This document shows positions 1-11,325 of a stretch of DNA of 64,000 nucleotides, one piece after another. The notes beneath the pieces were generated by a model that was not told the origin of the DNA, did not search any database, and worked only from the letters and a program-made list of their open reading frames with translations. Positions within the stretch are counted from its first letter, which is position 1; each line of letters starts with the position of its first letter. A program made the position numbers and the translations under genes. The stretch comes from Micrasema longulum (taxonomy: Eukaryota; Arthropoda; Insecta; Trichoptera; Brachycentridae): the NCBI GenBank assembly GCA_022494885.1, contig JAGVSM010003995.1:186001-250000 (forward strand). The letters are read 5' to 3'.

Positions 1-324
1 AAGCATTGACAAACATAAGGGACATCGAGACAAGATCTGGACTATTTATTTAGTGCTCGTTTAAATCGTTGTAAGCTTAAACCAAAGTTCGTAGATCCTG
101 TCTCTGAGTTAACAATAATACGCGTCATTGGAGAATTTAGGGCCATAAAGTTTGTTCTATTGATCGATGAACATTACTTCATTGTTTCTCAATCTACGAG
201 TCGGAATATTGAATTTTACTTGTCCCAGTAATGATGGAACATTGATTATACCATTTAGTATGCCGAACATATATATGGAGTCAATATTAGTTCTACATTT
301 TTGTAGACTAGGGCTATCTACAGG

Positions 325-890
325 GCTTATGACCTGTACTGAGTTGCCTATTAAAATGCACGCCGCGTTGGTTTCATATTTTTGTGCAACAACTATGGTG
401 AAGGTGTATAGTGGGTTTTGAATGTTAATTTAATTGGTGTCCTGGCAAAGAGACGGGTACGTCTTGAAACCAGTAGACATAAAAAAGTCGGTAAGTGGTC
501 ATACGTATACATATTTTAATAACATTTGGTAAAAATAAAATTACTTGATCGGAACAAGGGGATGGGAAAGGGTCCTGATGCGATTCTGGCAAAATTTATC
601 AAACAATTTTCTTATTTAGGCCTAAGGGTGTTTAATGTCCTGGATGAACTCCAAAATAAATACCATCTTTAGGATAAATATTCAAAATTTGATTGCATCA
701 AGCCAAAAAGACCATTGCATGAGACTGCTACGAGACATTGCATAAATTTATTTAATATAATACAAAGTGAACAGGGCTTGAAATAAATGGATTATGGATT
801 ATGTACATATGAATTTATGTTGTAAGTCGGTAAGTTGTTTTACTCATATACAAATATTTAATAAAATTTCGATAAATATTTATTCATTAA
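325..890 (+). repeat. Family D repeat: LINE 3'-end fragment, copy 1
   Basis: This stretch shares blocks in the same order with 41570-42256. First comes a block containing GTGTCCTGgcaAAGAGAcGG and a 'gaaaCCaG' motif. Next is a degraded peptide-like stretch around 'VFNVLDE' (about 625-650). A block 'GAGACTGCTaCGAGAcATTG' follows at about 720. The last 70 bases repeat the 'aaGTCGGTAAGTnGTnnTAC' block, once at 487 and again at 822. The order is typical of the C-terminal end and 3' UTR of a non-LTR retrotransposon. It is decayed, with no usable reading frame. Confidence 0.5.
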
Positions 891-2360
891 ATTAATGATT
901 TAAATCATGAAATTAAGAATAGTCCAGAAGGAGCGTAAAATCACATTTGAGTACATCGGACTGTGTCTGAAAATTACCTCACTCTGCCCCACTTTCACCT
1001 CGCGCATTCGTGAAGTCACTGTGCAATGTTGCACGATGGGGAAAAATATAATCATAACACAAATGTAAGGTAAAAAAAGCAATCTGTTAATTTCTCTAAA
1101 ATTTTATTGTGCACGTGGAAACATTGATTGACACAACAGAGTAGATAAGTAAACGGTCATTTAATAAGAGTAATTGAGTTAATGAACTTTGAACTTGAAA
1201 TATAAAATAAACTTTATTTTTATCAACGGATATTTTTAAATCACGTTAAATAATACTTAATGTTTTCATAATATCGATCAAATGTCCACCACGGCGTTGT
1301 TTAATCCGAGGTCTAATTTCCATTAGTTTTTTCATTAGATAAGCAAACCAGGGTAAAAAAATTTACTACCCTGGCAACACTAACGAAATTTTCATTTTGT
1401 TTTTTCGACAATCTGACAGATGGAAAAATAATTCAATTTTAAGTTATGCTTGCATATACTTGCTAATTACACATACATTTGCTAATTACATATTAAATGT
1501 AATCCATCTTGTGTTTTAAAGATTTCAGCAGTATTTGTACACTCTAAAACGACACAACACGGCATAATTGAATTCAAGTTAGGATTTGCGTATTGAGCGA
1601 CGTCTACAAAGAAACAAATGGGTCACAACCTAAAACAACTATTTTTAGAGTAGTTTAGTGGCCTTCTGTTTGATACGCGTATGCGGTTTCTGGACTATTT
1701 TTAATTCTATGCTTTAAATATATATATATTTTTAATTGTTTAGAAAAATTATTTATTTATTTTATGTGCTTGTATCATTTTAGAATCTTAGTGAAGGTAG
1801 TTGCTAGGTATGGCGAAGTTTAAAACATGCAAATAAACTTAACCAAGAACAGAACAGCCACAGCACAAGCGAGACGCCATTTTAGGAATGCACCCAGTCT
1901 AAACAATGCAAGTTGAGCGAATATACTCACAACTCAATTTAAACTTTTCAAATAGTTACGTCAACCATCTTGTAAGCCAACTGCTCTACATGATAAAAAG
2001 ATGCTGTAGATATAAGCATTGACTTACGTCCTTTTTTAATATCCGCTTCCAAGGTAGAGGATATTGTATGCACAAAGGCCGATCAGTCGTCTTCACAAGT
2101 CAAGTCCACATTTCTCTTAATCATCATCTTTCATTTTTTTCCGTGTCGAGGCTGGTAAAGGATACAGAAATGTGGGTAAAATAGAACCAGAATCATGGAT
2201 GAATGTTTTTGACTCAGCTACTTTCAAGCCATAATTATGAAAAATAAAATCGAGTGGAAATAGGTCCGCCTCGATGCATACTAGGCCCTAAGTATGATTC
2301 CTCAGATAGTGGACGTGGTTTATTGATCAAAAAGTGGTTCTAGATGGAATATTTTATTAT
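891..2360. other. Unassigned AT-rich DNA
   Basis: I see no convincing coding region, RNA gene or recognised repeat here. Only short ORFs with biased AT-rich composition are present. Confidence 0.4.
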
Positions 2361-2361
2361 T

Positions 2362-2412
2362 TTTTTAACTGGCACCTAAAGCGTAAGACTGACTACCTAA
2401 CTTACCATGTAA
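2362..2412 (+). repeat. SINE S2 tail fragment
   Basis: The bases tGGcACCTaAAGCGTAAGAC match the 3' body of SINE family S2, seen more completely at 13406-13580 and 48203-48342. The tRNA-like head is missing. Confidence 0.4.
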
Positions 2413-2555
2413 GATACATATTACTGAATAATTTCACCCACATGCTGGGCATTGCTTAAATATTTTGTATTTTTTTATACTACTTGGTGATCCTGAATCC
2501 ATTTCTAATTGAAAAATCTGTTTTCGAAACGATATTCTTATTTATACTAGCAGGC

Positions 2556-2608
2556 AACAGTCGGCTACCGCCAACTGTTACATACTAGAAAATTCGGCCC
2601 TTCGGGCC
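2556..2608. other. Two adjacent GC-rich hairpins
   Basis: AACAGTCGGC (2556-2565) pairs with GCCAACTGTT (2570-2579) across a 4-base loop with one mismatch. GGCCC (2596-2600) then pairs with GGGCC (2604-2608). This GC-rich patch stands out in AT-rich surroundings and lies just upstream of SINE S1. Its function is unknown. Confidence 0.35.
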
Positions 2609-2676
2609 TCGCTTTATCGGCGCTGCGGGCCTAAGTTGATTAACTAGAATCTCAGGCAATGTGATTAACTATTCTG

Positions 2677-2785
2677 GTGGCCTCCGCGGTGTAGTGGTTA
2701 AGGCGCTTGACTCACGCATGGAAGGTTTCGAATTCGATTCCGGGTTCAATTTCTAGTGAGAACAAAAAAATTAAATGTGATTTAA
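2677..2785 (+). repeat. SINE S1 (tRNA-derived), 3'-truncated copy
   Basis: The head has a tRNA-like internal pol III promoter: an A-box-like GTGTAGTGGTTAAGGCG and a B-box-like GAATTCGATTCCG. It matches the head of the fuller reverse copy at 11700-11875, including the GTGAGAACA join. Similarity stops soon after the head, so the body is lost. It does not fold into a proper tRNA acceptor stem, so it is not a functional tRNA gene. Confidence 0.7.
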
Positions 2786-2789
2786 TTTA

Positions 2790-3470
2790 CTTTTTCTGAC
2801 ATTATTTTTTTAAAATTACACTACAAACCAAATAATCACTTTTTTTGTTTTCTCAGAAAGCATTATTGTTTGCCCATCTGTTAGTTTTTTTAATTACACC
2901 AATATTTCCATCTAACGGCTAACCTATAAATCGTTAAATATTGGTTTCATCTAATATTCGAACCATTACGATCTTAATCAACTCGCTCACGAAACTTTTT
3001 ACGTCGGCAGTACATATATTAAAATCAAAAAATTCACCAGCGGGCAAAATAAGCCTATACAAGACAGACGCAATCAATCATTTCTAGAGTAATAATGTAT
3101 AGATTCTTATTATTAGAGGTGAGAGTCAGTGCTATGCAAGCTCCTGATATCCCTGCGACCTGTTAAGATCTATTATGACGGGTCCCCGTGAATAATTCTC
3201 CCCTTCCAATTCCAGATATATACAGAGCCTGGCTTTTATGTGGAAGACGAGAATTTACATTTTGCTTAATCTCCCCCTCCAAGTCCAGATTCGTTAAGTA
3301 TCGGGCTATTAAGTAGGAGACGAGCTCTTAAACATCCTCATGTCTTTTTTTTAGTTTTAGTGCTGCAGAGCAACGTTTATTTAATAATTTTAAAATACAT
3401 ACAAAAATTTGTTACCCACTAAGTCTTAAGACTTTTTGGTGGGACACATTTTTTTTATGACAGGTTTATA
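2790..3470. other. Unassigned AT-rich DNA
   Basis: No recognised gene is present. The stretch from about 3390 onward may be the 3' UTR of the decayed minus-strand LINE that follows. Confidence 0.35.
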
Positions 3471-3474
3471 TAAC

Positions 3475-4180
3475 ATTTACTTTATTTATATTTTACAAAT
3501 TTATTAACAAACATGCACTATAAAGTATCGAAAAGATATTTCTTCAGTTTTTTTTTTGTATTTGAAGATCTTTCAAGTTAATTATGGTTTGTGGGAGATC
3601 ATTGAACAGCCTCGGAATAACGCAATTCAATGTTCGCTCTCCGAAGTAATTTGAAATTCGAGGAACAAACAGGAAGCCCTAAGTTTTTAATCTAGTGTTG
3701 TGAGTTTGGGAAACTCTTTTTTTATATTCCGGATCAACTGAGTGATCTACAGTCAATTTGTAGTCACAACGTTGTTTTACCGGAAGGACATTACAAAATT
3801 TAAAAATATCCACTTTCGCCCATTTGTTTCGCCTCACGGATTATGCTATCTGGTACAATCCCCCTCAACAGTCTGACCTGAATATCATAAATTTTACTCA
3901 AATGAGACCGGAAAGTGAGACCCCAGACACGCACTTCGTAAGATATAATGGATTCAATGAGCGAGGTATATATGTATATTTACGTTTTAAAAGGTAGTTT
4001 GCTTTTGATTTCATAAATCACCTTAAACCCGTACCTTAATTTGTCGCAAATTCCATCAATATGAACATGAAATCAATATGAAAACCAACATTGATAAGTT
4101 TCGGAAAGGTTAATTCTAGCAAGGTGTTTGTTCAATCCGCAGTGCCCTGTAAGGGCTTTAGAGATATCCACTTGATTTTG
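3475..4180 (-). pseudogene. Decayed non-LTR retrotransposon RT C-terminal region
   Basis: Reading the minus strand from about 4050 gives 'HVHIDGICDK', then 'YEIKSKLPFK', 'SLIESIISYEVRVWG' and 'IYDIQVRLLRGIVP' (about 3960-3855). After a frameshift come 'VDIFKFCNVLPVKQRCDY', 'HNTRLKT', a stop, then 'GFLFVPRISNYFGERTLN' and 'VIPRLFNDLPQTI'. This order (thumb, I-x-SxIxYxxxVWG, NTR, then the P-F-N-LP tail) is typical of the end of LINE ORF2. At 4170-4095 a second minus-strand peptide, 'KALTGHCGLNKHLARINLSE', resembles the end of an RNase H domain from a different LINE type. The segment is therefore probably a composite of two relics. At least one stop and one frameshift are present. Confidence 0.7.
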
Positions 4181-4199
4181 GCTGAATTTTATTAGATGA

Positions 4200-4850
4200 A
4201 AAGCAAAAATTTGCGAGTACCCTTTTATCGGTTCCTTCGCATGGCGCTGATCAGGAACTTGAAACGATACTCAATCGTAGGAATAATTCTAAAGAAAAGT
4301 GTTAAAAATGGCTGACTCTACCCGTTTGTATAAAATGACTCTAACGACGCCATTTGACGCTTTCCCATGAGCTGATGCCTCAACTTTCCCGACGACGGGG
4401 AATATTGACCACTTAGGGAAAATCCCCTGATTCATGGAAACACTTCGGCCGAGGGCGATCATAACAATAAACATGGAGATATACGGAGATACTGAACGTC
4501 GCTTATTGTTTATGGGTGTTTTATTACGCCATTTCACAAGGATCACATAACACCGGTGGGATGAAGCACCAAGAAGCATAATTATACATGACTAAGAGAG
4601 ACGCCGACTTCGTAAAACACGGACATTATTATAGAGCGACTTATTATGCATCATCAGAAGGATAATATAATTTCATTACTTTTTTTACAAAGAACCCTTT
4701 TTTATTACGTAATGAGGAACTTCGGGAAATTTGATACATTAAATGTTTTCTTGCGCGTGATAAAAATTGGAGCATATAATTGTAGCCCAAATGTGATTGA
4801 AAATGTAAGAAAAAAATAATTGAAAATATTTTAGTGAAAACGAACTACTT
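4200..4850. other. Unassigned DNA with one 96-codon minus-strand ORF
   Basis: The minus-strand open frame at 4289-4579 has no motif I recognise. I do not support it as a gene. Nothing else is identified. Confidence 0.3.
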
Positions 4851-4852
4851 TC

Positions 4853-4915
4853 AACGACGTCACTAGTTCATATGAATCAACCAATGATAAGAGTGCTATG
4901 AAATATTTCCGGTTT
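4853..4915 (+). repeat. Short dispersed repeat G, copy 1
   Basis: GACGTCACTAGTT, then 'AATCAACCAATGA' and 'ATTTCC', recur in the same order and spacing at 45172-45240. The class is unknown. Confidence 0.45.
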
Positions 4916-5099
4916 GCTTACCGTCAACGGACCAATGGGCAGAACTGATCGAGAATAAGCGGAAGGAACCCCTGACGTCACACGTGGAGTAATGAAAATT
5001 GAAAAAAAAAACATTTTGCGGGTTAGTTTAAATAGTCTTTGAACAAATAAAAAATATAAAGAAAACCACTGAACTTTAAATTTTTTTAAAATAATTTGT

Positions 5100-5190
5100 A
5101 ACAGCAGTAAAAGATGTGTGATACTAAAATTCGGAATAACAAGTAGCAGAGTTTATTATTTTCGCGCCATCTTCAAGACTGGTATCTTTA
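5100..5190 (-). repeat. Family E repeat core, reverse copy
   Basis: On the minus strand it carries 'aCCAGTcTTGAAGATGgCgCG' followed by a TTATT tract. This resembles 24855-25010 and 26331-26475. The class is not established. Confidence 0.4.
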
Positions 5191-5394
5191 TTATATACAA
5201 AAACAGTAAGCATAAAGCATTATATACATTTTTTTAAGAAATTGTCTAAAGCAGCGGTTGCTGAAAAGCATTTAGTTGAATCCTGTGTTTTGTGGAAGGG
5301 TTTCGGGGTTCCGGGAGTTAGGGCGCATTATAAATATAATAAAATGTTATTATTAATATTTAGAGCATTAACTTTGTAGTCAAACATTATACTA

Positions 5395-5600
5395 AATGTC
5401 ATTAAATATTTGTATGTAACCATTTGCCGATTTTTCTATGTCTAAAGGCTTCGAGACGTACCTGTCTCTTTGTCAGGACACCAATTAAACCAACATGCAA
5501 ACCAACATGCAAAACCCTCTATATACCTTCACCATAGTTGTTGTACAAAAATATAAAACCAACACGACATGCATTTAATAAGCACATGCACTGATTAGGA
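5395..5600 (-). repeat. Family D repeat fragment, reverse copy
   Basis: The reverse complement matches 330-480 and 41570-41720: an 'ACAACtATGGTGAAGG' block, then GTGTCCTGACaAAGAGAcaGG and a clipped 'gaaaccGG'-type motif. There is no coding potential. Confidence 0.5.
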
Positions 5601-5619
5601 CAAACATTCACCGATTAGA

Positions 5620-6135
5620 TTATGAAAATATTATGTACTTCGTAACACTTCATTATAAATTATTATGAACATAAAACTTTGTTATTAGTGTTACACAATT
5701 TTTATTATTTTACAAAAACCCTACTACAGTTTCAAAAGAACACTCCTCCCATCGACGCGTGATATAAAACTAATATAGTAATCACAGAATATTGTTCACA
5801 GTGTCAAATAATTTTAAAAAATTTAAAAAAATTAATCAGTGAAACTTAAAGCAGGGGGGTTTATTCCACTAATCTAAGGTGTTAGCATATATATGGATAG
5901 TTATCTAAAGTACAAATACGAAAACATGATCAATGAGGGAAAGAATGTTAAGTAGAATTTATTTTTCAAAATTTAACACATAAGTGGAAGTTACAATAAT
6001 TAAGCCTTAGATTTAATATGTTGGAAGACATCACTCGGCTAAGAGAGTGTTAACACTAATAACAAACTTTTATTTTAATGATAATTGATCAGTTTTTATT
6101 TTAGTGACTAGAAAACTATTCAGCTATCTAACTAA
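5620..6135. other. Unassigned AT-rich DNA
   Basis: No recognisable gene, RNA or repeat. Confidence 0.35.
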
Positions 6136-6154
6136 GTGAATTAATTTAAGACCC

Positions 6155-6247
6155 CACTAATGTTTTTGATCTGCAGTCAGATCTCGACCGTCTGGAGGAT
6201 TACTGCAACTCCAACTGCTTGGACCTTAATCCTTTTAAGTGTTCAAT
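6155..6247 (+). pseudogene. Non-LTR RT fragment, 5' half (interrupted)
   Basis: Translation gives 'LQSDLDRLEDYCNSNCLDL' followed by 'NPFKCSIFT'. This matches the usual LINE RT stretch after the YADD box: L-x-x-DL-x-x-L-x-x-W/Y-C-x-x-N-x-L-x-L-N-x-x-K-C. The frame stops at the edge of an inserted minus-strand LINE and resumes at about 7290. Confidence 0.7.
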
Positions 6248-6249
6248 TT

Positions 6250-7285
6250 TTACATTAATTATTTTTTTTATTTTGTTCATTAACGCCCAAAAGGCATTTA
6301 CAAAAAATAAAAATAAAATACATGCTAACATACTAAAAAATAAACACAGAATATACAGAAAAAATGTGTGAAATTAGTTAGAAAGGATATAAAAAAAAGT
6401 TTTGCGGAGTAAAAAAAACAATAATAAAAAAGGTATGCAAGAAAAAACAGTAAGCATATAAACAAAAAATGCAAAGATATAACCTTATGAAAGTAAAGCA
6501 AACAAAGTAAATAAAGTGTTACAGTAAGCAAGAAAGACAAATTTAAATTAAATTAATAATCAAGCAAGCATATATGATCGCGAAAAAAGACGAAATTAAA
6601 ATATGTAAATATGAAATGCGTATTTGCTAATACTACAATGCAATTTGATATAATAGTAAAAAATAAAAAAACAAGTATAAGGTAATAAAAATAAACAAGT
6701 AATTTTTTTTTTTTAATTTGTAGAATTGAATTGTCAATAATAGTTTGATGAGCAGCTACAAATAAAATTGATATTGTGGACTTATAATATAATCAAGAAT
6801 TGGACAGAATGACTGCAGCCGTTCCATTAGTGTTACCTAACCTATGCAGTCTCGGTATCAATGAATTGTTTTGTTGGTTGGAAGAAGTACTGGAGCAATG
6901 GAACAATAAAGTACTCCTAGTGTTGACAGCAGGTTTTCTAAAATTAATCAATTCAAGTATTTTTGGTACGTCAAAAAGATAGTTTACAATTTTATACAGT
7001 ACAATGAGATCATTAATAGTTCTTCTTTCAGAAAGTGTTGTTAGGTTGAGCAGTGTTAATAAATAGTCATAATTCACATTTGTATTAGAATGTTGAATTT
7101 CTAGTTTATATATAGTAGAAATTTATGTTGAACGTTTTCTATGTCATAAACATGATCGTTATAGCAGGGTGATCATATTGATGAATTAAAATCTAAATAA
7201 CTTATTACAAGAGAACAGTATAATATTTTTAATGATTCCATGGACTTGAAATTTTTTGTGTTTCTCAAAATAAATAATATGCATT
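6250..7285 (-). pseudogene. 5'-truncated non-LTR retrotransposon inserted in another LINE
   Basis: The minus-strand frame 7077-6793 (94 codons) contains 'LTLLNLTTLSERRTINDLIV', 'LYKIVNYLFDVPKILEL' and 'PAVNTRSTLLFH'. This is the (L)xxLxxRRxxxDLxxLYKIxN..D...L..I....P..NTRS tail of LINE ORF2. The remainder down to about 6250 is an A/T-rich 3' UTR, which on the minus strand ends in a GCC-rich patch and an A-rich tail. It splits an older plus-strand RT relic. The fragment at 39765-40068 has the same domain layout. Confidence 0.7.
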
Positions 7286-7289
7286 CGCA

Positions 7290-7562
7290 AAGTAAAAAGT
7301 TTACCTACTAACTATGTGCTCAAAGGTCAAAACCTCCAACGCTCATTTTGTGTAAAAGATCTAGGTGTCTTCCATGATAGTAAATTACTTTTCGACACCC
7401 ATGTTGACAGCATCATAAAAAAGTCATCGCGTGCGCTTGGCTTTGTTATGCGTAGCTCTACGTCGTTCACCATGGCAAAGACATTGTACATTGGTGCAAG
7501 GAATATGCATCACAAATATGGAATCCTATGTACAATGTGCAGATAATATCACGCATTGAAAA
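7290..7562 (+). pseudogene. Non-LTR RT fragment, 3' half (interrupted)
   Basis: It continues the relic at 6155-6247. Translation shows 'NYVLKGQNLQRSFCVKDLGV', 'HDSKLLFDTHVDSIIKKSSR' and 'ALGFVMRSS', the KDLGVxxDSKLxFxxHV..I..K..R.LGFV..S thumb motif of LINE RT. A small frame disruption lies near 7490, where 'LYIGARNMHHKYGI' replaces the expected continuous tail. The C-terminus beyond this is lost. Confidence 0.75.
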
Positions 7563-7564
7563 TT

Positions 7565-8655
7565 AGCGGTTCACCTTAGAGATCTTAAGTCGGACGTGTT
7601 TTCTTGAGAACGCCATTTTGACAAGAGACGCGTTCAAGTGGCGACCTGTTTTATCGACTTTACGTGGGTTGCCACACTTCCAAATAAATCATTGAAATAT
7701 ATTTTTTTTATGACATGGTAATCGGTATTACAGTATATCAAATTTCAAAATATCTTCTTACTCATGTACTAAATAATTATCTTAGTACCTAGTTACTACT
7801 TAAAGTTCTTAGCAAACGACGACAAATAACTTTGTAAAACTCCAAAAACTTCCACATTAAAATTAATTTAAAGAAATAAGAACGAAGAGCTAAAACAAGA
7901 AATAAAATAAAATAAAATTCCAGTAATTTATTTCGGCTCATTATAGGGGAGAGCTGAACAAAGTCTCACGGTGAAAAATGTTTCCTTTTAGGGTGGTTTT
8001 TTTTTTGGTTAAAGAAATTTTGCCAAGTGTATTCTCTGGATTGTTCTCTTTTTCCAAAGTTTATAATGAGTTTAAAGGATTAGTTTCTGTTCCTCGTTGG
8101 TGGATTACAGTGTAAGACATCTAACTCGAGTTTGTAAGATATTTTCGTGACGAAAGCGGAACGAGGACGTCGTTTCGATGTTTTAAAAGCTTGAAATATT
8201 ACCGCCCCAAATAACTTGCTACAATCAAAATTACACAATGAATTGCGTTATTAATCAAAACACTGGAATTTTCTTAAATTTCGTGATTGCCGGAAATTTT
8301 CTGTAAAGTAACTTTCTCAAAGTTTTACCTGGTTGGTTGAAATAATGAAATCTGTGGTTAGAGAGATTTCATTATTAAAAATATTTCATGTTAGATTTTT
8401 AAATGATGCCCAATATGGACTCTGATTTTTATGATTCCGTCATTAATATATTTCGTGAAGTGACCAAATTATTCATCCAAAATAAAACTCATGTGGAGTA
8501 TTTCGTATTGTGAAATCTTAAAAATAAACCTTTTAAAACTTAGGTTAGTATTTGAAAGAAAAAATGAGTAAATGAAGGAAGAATCATTGCAAGAATGTAA
8601 ACAACAAACAAAATGTTTTGTCTCTTAAAAAGCCCACAAAATTACAAAAAATTAA
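7565..8655. other. Unassigned AT-rich DNA
   Basis: I see no supported gene or repeat. Only very short open frames occur. Confidence 0.35.
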
Positions 8656-8659
8656 GATT

Positions 8660-9950
8660 ATATTTTATTTATTTATTTACATACACAAGTTTATTGGACA
8701 TTATTTGAGACATAAGTCACAACTCCCTGGGACTAAAAGTCCAGTGTTGAGATAGGACGAGCAATTAGTTGACACAGACACGCGAGTATATCACCACAAA
8801 TATAAGGTCAGAAACAAAAAATAATTTAAAAAAAACATATATATGCCACATCAGTTTGGTAAACAGTAAACTCAAACATTTGGAAAATCATCAAGAAGTT
8901 TCCTACTCAAATTCCTCTTACTAAGGAAAATCCAGTCCAAATCCAGTCCTTAACTTCTTAAATGCAATTAGTTTTTGTCCTTGAGAGCTTAATACGCCCT
9001 CCTAAAATATTGAACACTCGCGGTACGATAAATGAAAGATGTCTCTGAGCAAAAATCATACGGGTTTCGGGTATGAGATAGTTCATGATTTGGGAAAACC
9101 TCGTACGGACATTTTGCTGAGACCTTTCCTTTTTGTTCGACTAGAAGTGTGTAAGTGCTTCTTTTAGGTAAAGTTATCTCATATCCAGTACCTTCATGTA
9201 TTGGAACAACTGTTCTGATGGGTAAGTTGGAGGGCGCCGGAATATTATTCTCAATAATAATTTCTGTCAAATTATGATAGGCTTTAAAATGAATGTCGCA
9301 CAACCCCCCCAGCCAGCTATTCCATGGGTTGCAGTTGATTGAAACAGAGCAAAGTACACACTTCTGAGAGTGCCAATATCTAAAATGTCTCAAAGAGAGC
9401 AGAATAGATGGCACAGCTTTCTCAACCTAGAGTTTGGTGACTGGACCTCAGCCTCCCATTGCAAATTCCTATCAATGATAACACCAAGGTGTTTTATGGA
9501 ATCTACCTGTTGCAGAAGTTGTATTGTTTTATCACAGTTAATTTCTAGATTAAACGTTTTGCTTGGTATTGAACAATTATTTATATTTAATGTCAGGTAT
9601 TTCGTTTTATCGATATTAAGTGTAAGAAAAATATTATCTAGGTATTGTTGAACAATGTTTATACCACAGTTTGCTTTCCGAAAGACGAAATTCTAGTCAC
9701 CAGTCTCAGATAACAAAACCGTGTCGTCGGCAAACGAAATAATTGTTCTGGCATTATTTATTTCGCAAAGAGAGTTTATGTAGACTAAAAATAAGATTGG
9801 TCCCAGGACGCTGCCCTGTGGAACTATAAAAGTAATATTCGACTTTGTACTTTGCGTATTTTTCTGTGATGCATTAATTACTGTTTGTTGTGATCTCAGG
9901 GATAATAAATTTTTAAGTAATAGAAAAGCTTTATCTCCGATGCCTGTACG
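8660..9950 (-). pseudogene. Decayed non-LTR retrotransposon RT with 3' UTR
   Basis: Reading the minus strand from 9946 gives 'GIGDKAFLLLKNLLSLRSQQ', then 'FIVPQGSVLGPILFLVYIN' (about 9835-9780) and the catalytic 'FADDTVLL' (about 9735-9710). The 'IDKTKYLTL' and 'IKHLGVIIDRNLQWEAEV' motifs follow. The tail has 'HGIAGWGG' and 'PETRMIFAQRHLSFIVPRVF', ending near 8989. The order of RT boxes and tail is complete from box 4 on, but stops and frameshifts break it. The 3' UTR runs to an A-rich end at about 8660 with AATAAA-type signals. GIxxWGG tails are common in CR1/L2-like and related LINEs, but the clade is my inference. Confidence 0.85.
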
Positions 9951-9954
9951 TTGT

Positions 9955-10870
9955 ATGCATCATCGATACCAAATTCAATGTTAGATTTTACAGTTTGAAA
10001 ATCCAAACCTATTGAATGTCTTGGGAATTAGATGTGAGCTTAATATGGAACACTCATGTCATGAATTTGTTTAAGACCATTTGAAACATTATAAGCAAAA
10101 AGGACATGAAAAAAAATCGTAATTTTCACTTTGCCAATTACATTGAGAATATGTCTAACCGTAGAAACCCGCTGCAATCACAAACCTTAAATTTATAATT
10201 AAAGTACAAAAAAACATTACACTTTACGATACAAGGTTTTCTAATGGTACTAAAAAGAACTTTGTCAATATATAGTTTTAAAGCCTTTGACGTGCCTAAG
10301 ATACGCCTCATATTGTTACTTTTACATTATTCTGCTAGACAGGTTTGGAGATAGACACTGTCATCTTTTTGTGTAGGGACAGAAATATACAACAAGAGCA
10401 AGAAATAAAATTATTATCAATATTTCTCCCTTCAACACATTTGTTCAAAGTTGCACGGATTTTTTGTCGGCCAAATCGTTAAATATGGCTTCCTCATATA
10501 AAACAGATAGCAAAAAAAAACGAAAAACAATCGGAATCTGGCTAAAGCAAATAATCAAAGTAAAACATTGAGTTTTACCTAAGATTTATAAATTTTATTT
10601 TGGTTAAAACGCTCAAGAATCGGCTTTACTGCCGCCAAAGGATTTTACTGGCGTTGGTTATACATACAAGAGTAGCGTTGCTTGAAGTATAGCCCTTATA
10701 TTACAGCCAAAGAGGGGTGATATTGCATCTCTGTGTGTTGTAAACTTTACGGGTAGGTTAGGTAGCAGTCAAAGAATAAAGTGGGTTATACGTGCTAGAT
10801 TTTACCACATAGCTAAAAGATTTATATAATCAACAGTATTTTGAGTACATATATTTATTATAGACAAGGC
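9955..10870. other. Unassigned DNA
   Basis: Apart from a weak, unconvincing resemblance to family A around 10020-10100, I see nothing recognisable. Confidence 0.3.
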
Positions 10871-10871
10871 T

Positions 10872-10995
10872 AGATATCATTTCCTTGGGAGTTATTAAGA
10901 TTGAAATTCATTGCAACAGAGAAGGAAAACACTTTTGAGAAAAGAATATTGAAGACTTGGTACTTACAAAGCGTATGATATGTCATTGACTGTAT
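10872..10995 (+). repeat. Family A (377-base satellite-like) fragment
   Basis: It begins with ccTtGGGAGTTATTaAGATt, then 'GCAACAGAGAaGGAAAACA', 'TTTTGAGAA' and the 'ATGATaTGTCATTGaCTG' block. These are in the same order as in the copy at 63606-64000. Confidence 0.6.
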
Positions 10996-10999
10996 TATT

Positions 11000-11320
11000 T
11001 TCACTATTCCGTGTATTTTTCACAAATTTGCTTACGTTTAAACGTTTCGATAATCTATACATTTTTGATTTGAATATTGCATTCGCATATGTGTTGGCTA
11101 TCTAAAGAGAATAAAAGTCAAGAGAACACTAATGATATCTATTGTTAGAAGGAGTAGGTTTTTTAAGACTAGGAATCTTTATATTTGAATCGTTTTCAAG
11201 CTAGATAATGGCGTATTAACCTATATTTAACCCAGGTGATTTGTATTAAGAATATTTTGGGTAATTATATCCAAATCCTTGAGGACATTTTCTTGATTTT
11301 TTCCCTAACGGGATTGGTAT
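11000..11320. other. Unassigned AT-rich DNA
   Basis: Nothing recognised. Confidence 0.3.
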
Positions 11321-11325
11321 GAATA

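Noticed and set aside
4289..4579. 96-codon minus-strand frame
   Set aside because: No motif, no conserved copy, and no splice or promoter context that supports a gene.
10020..10100. Family A copy
   Set aside because: Only scattered words match; below the level at which I could exclude chance.
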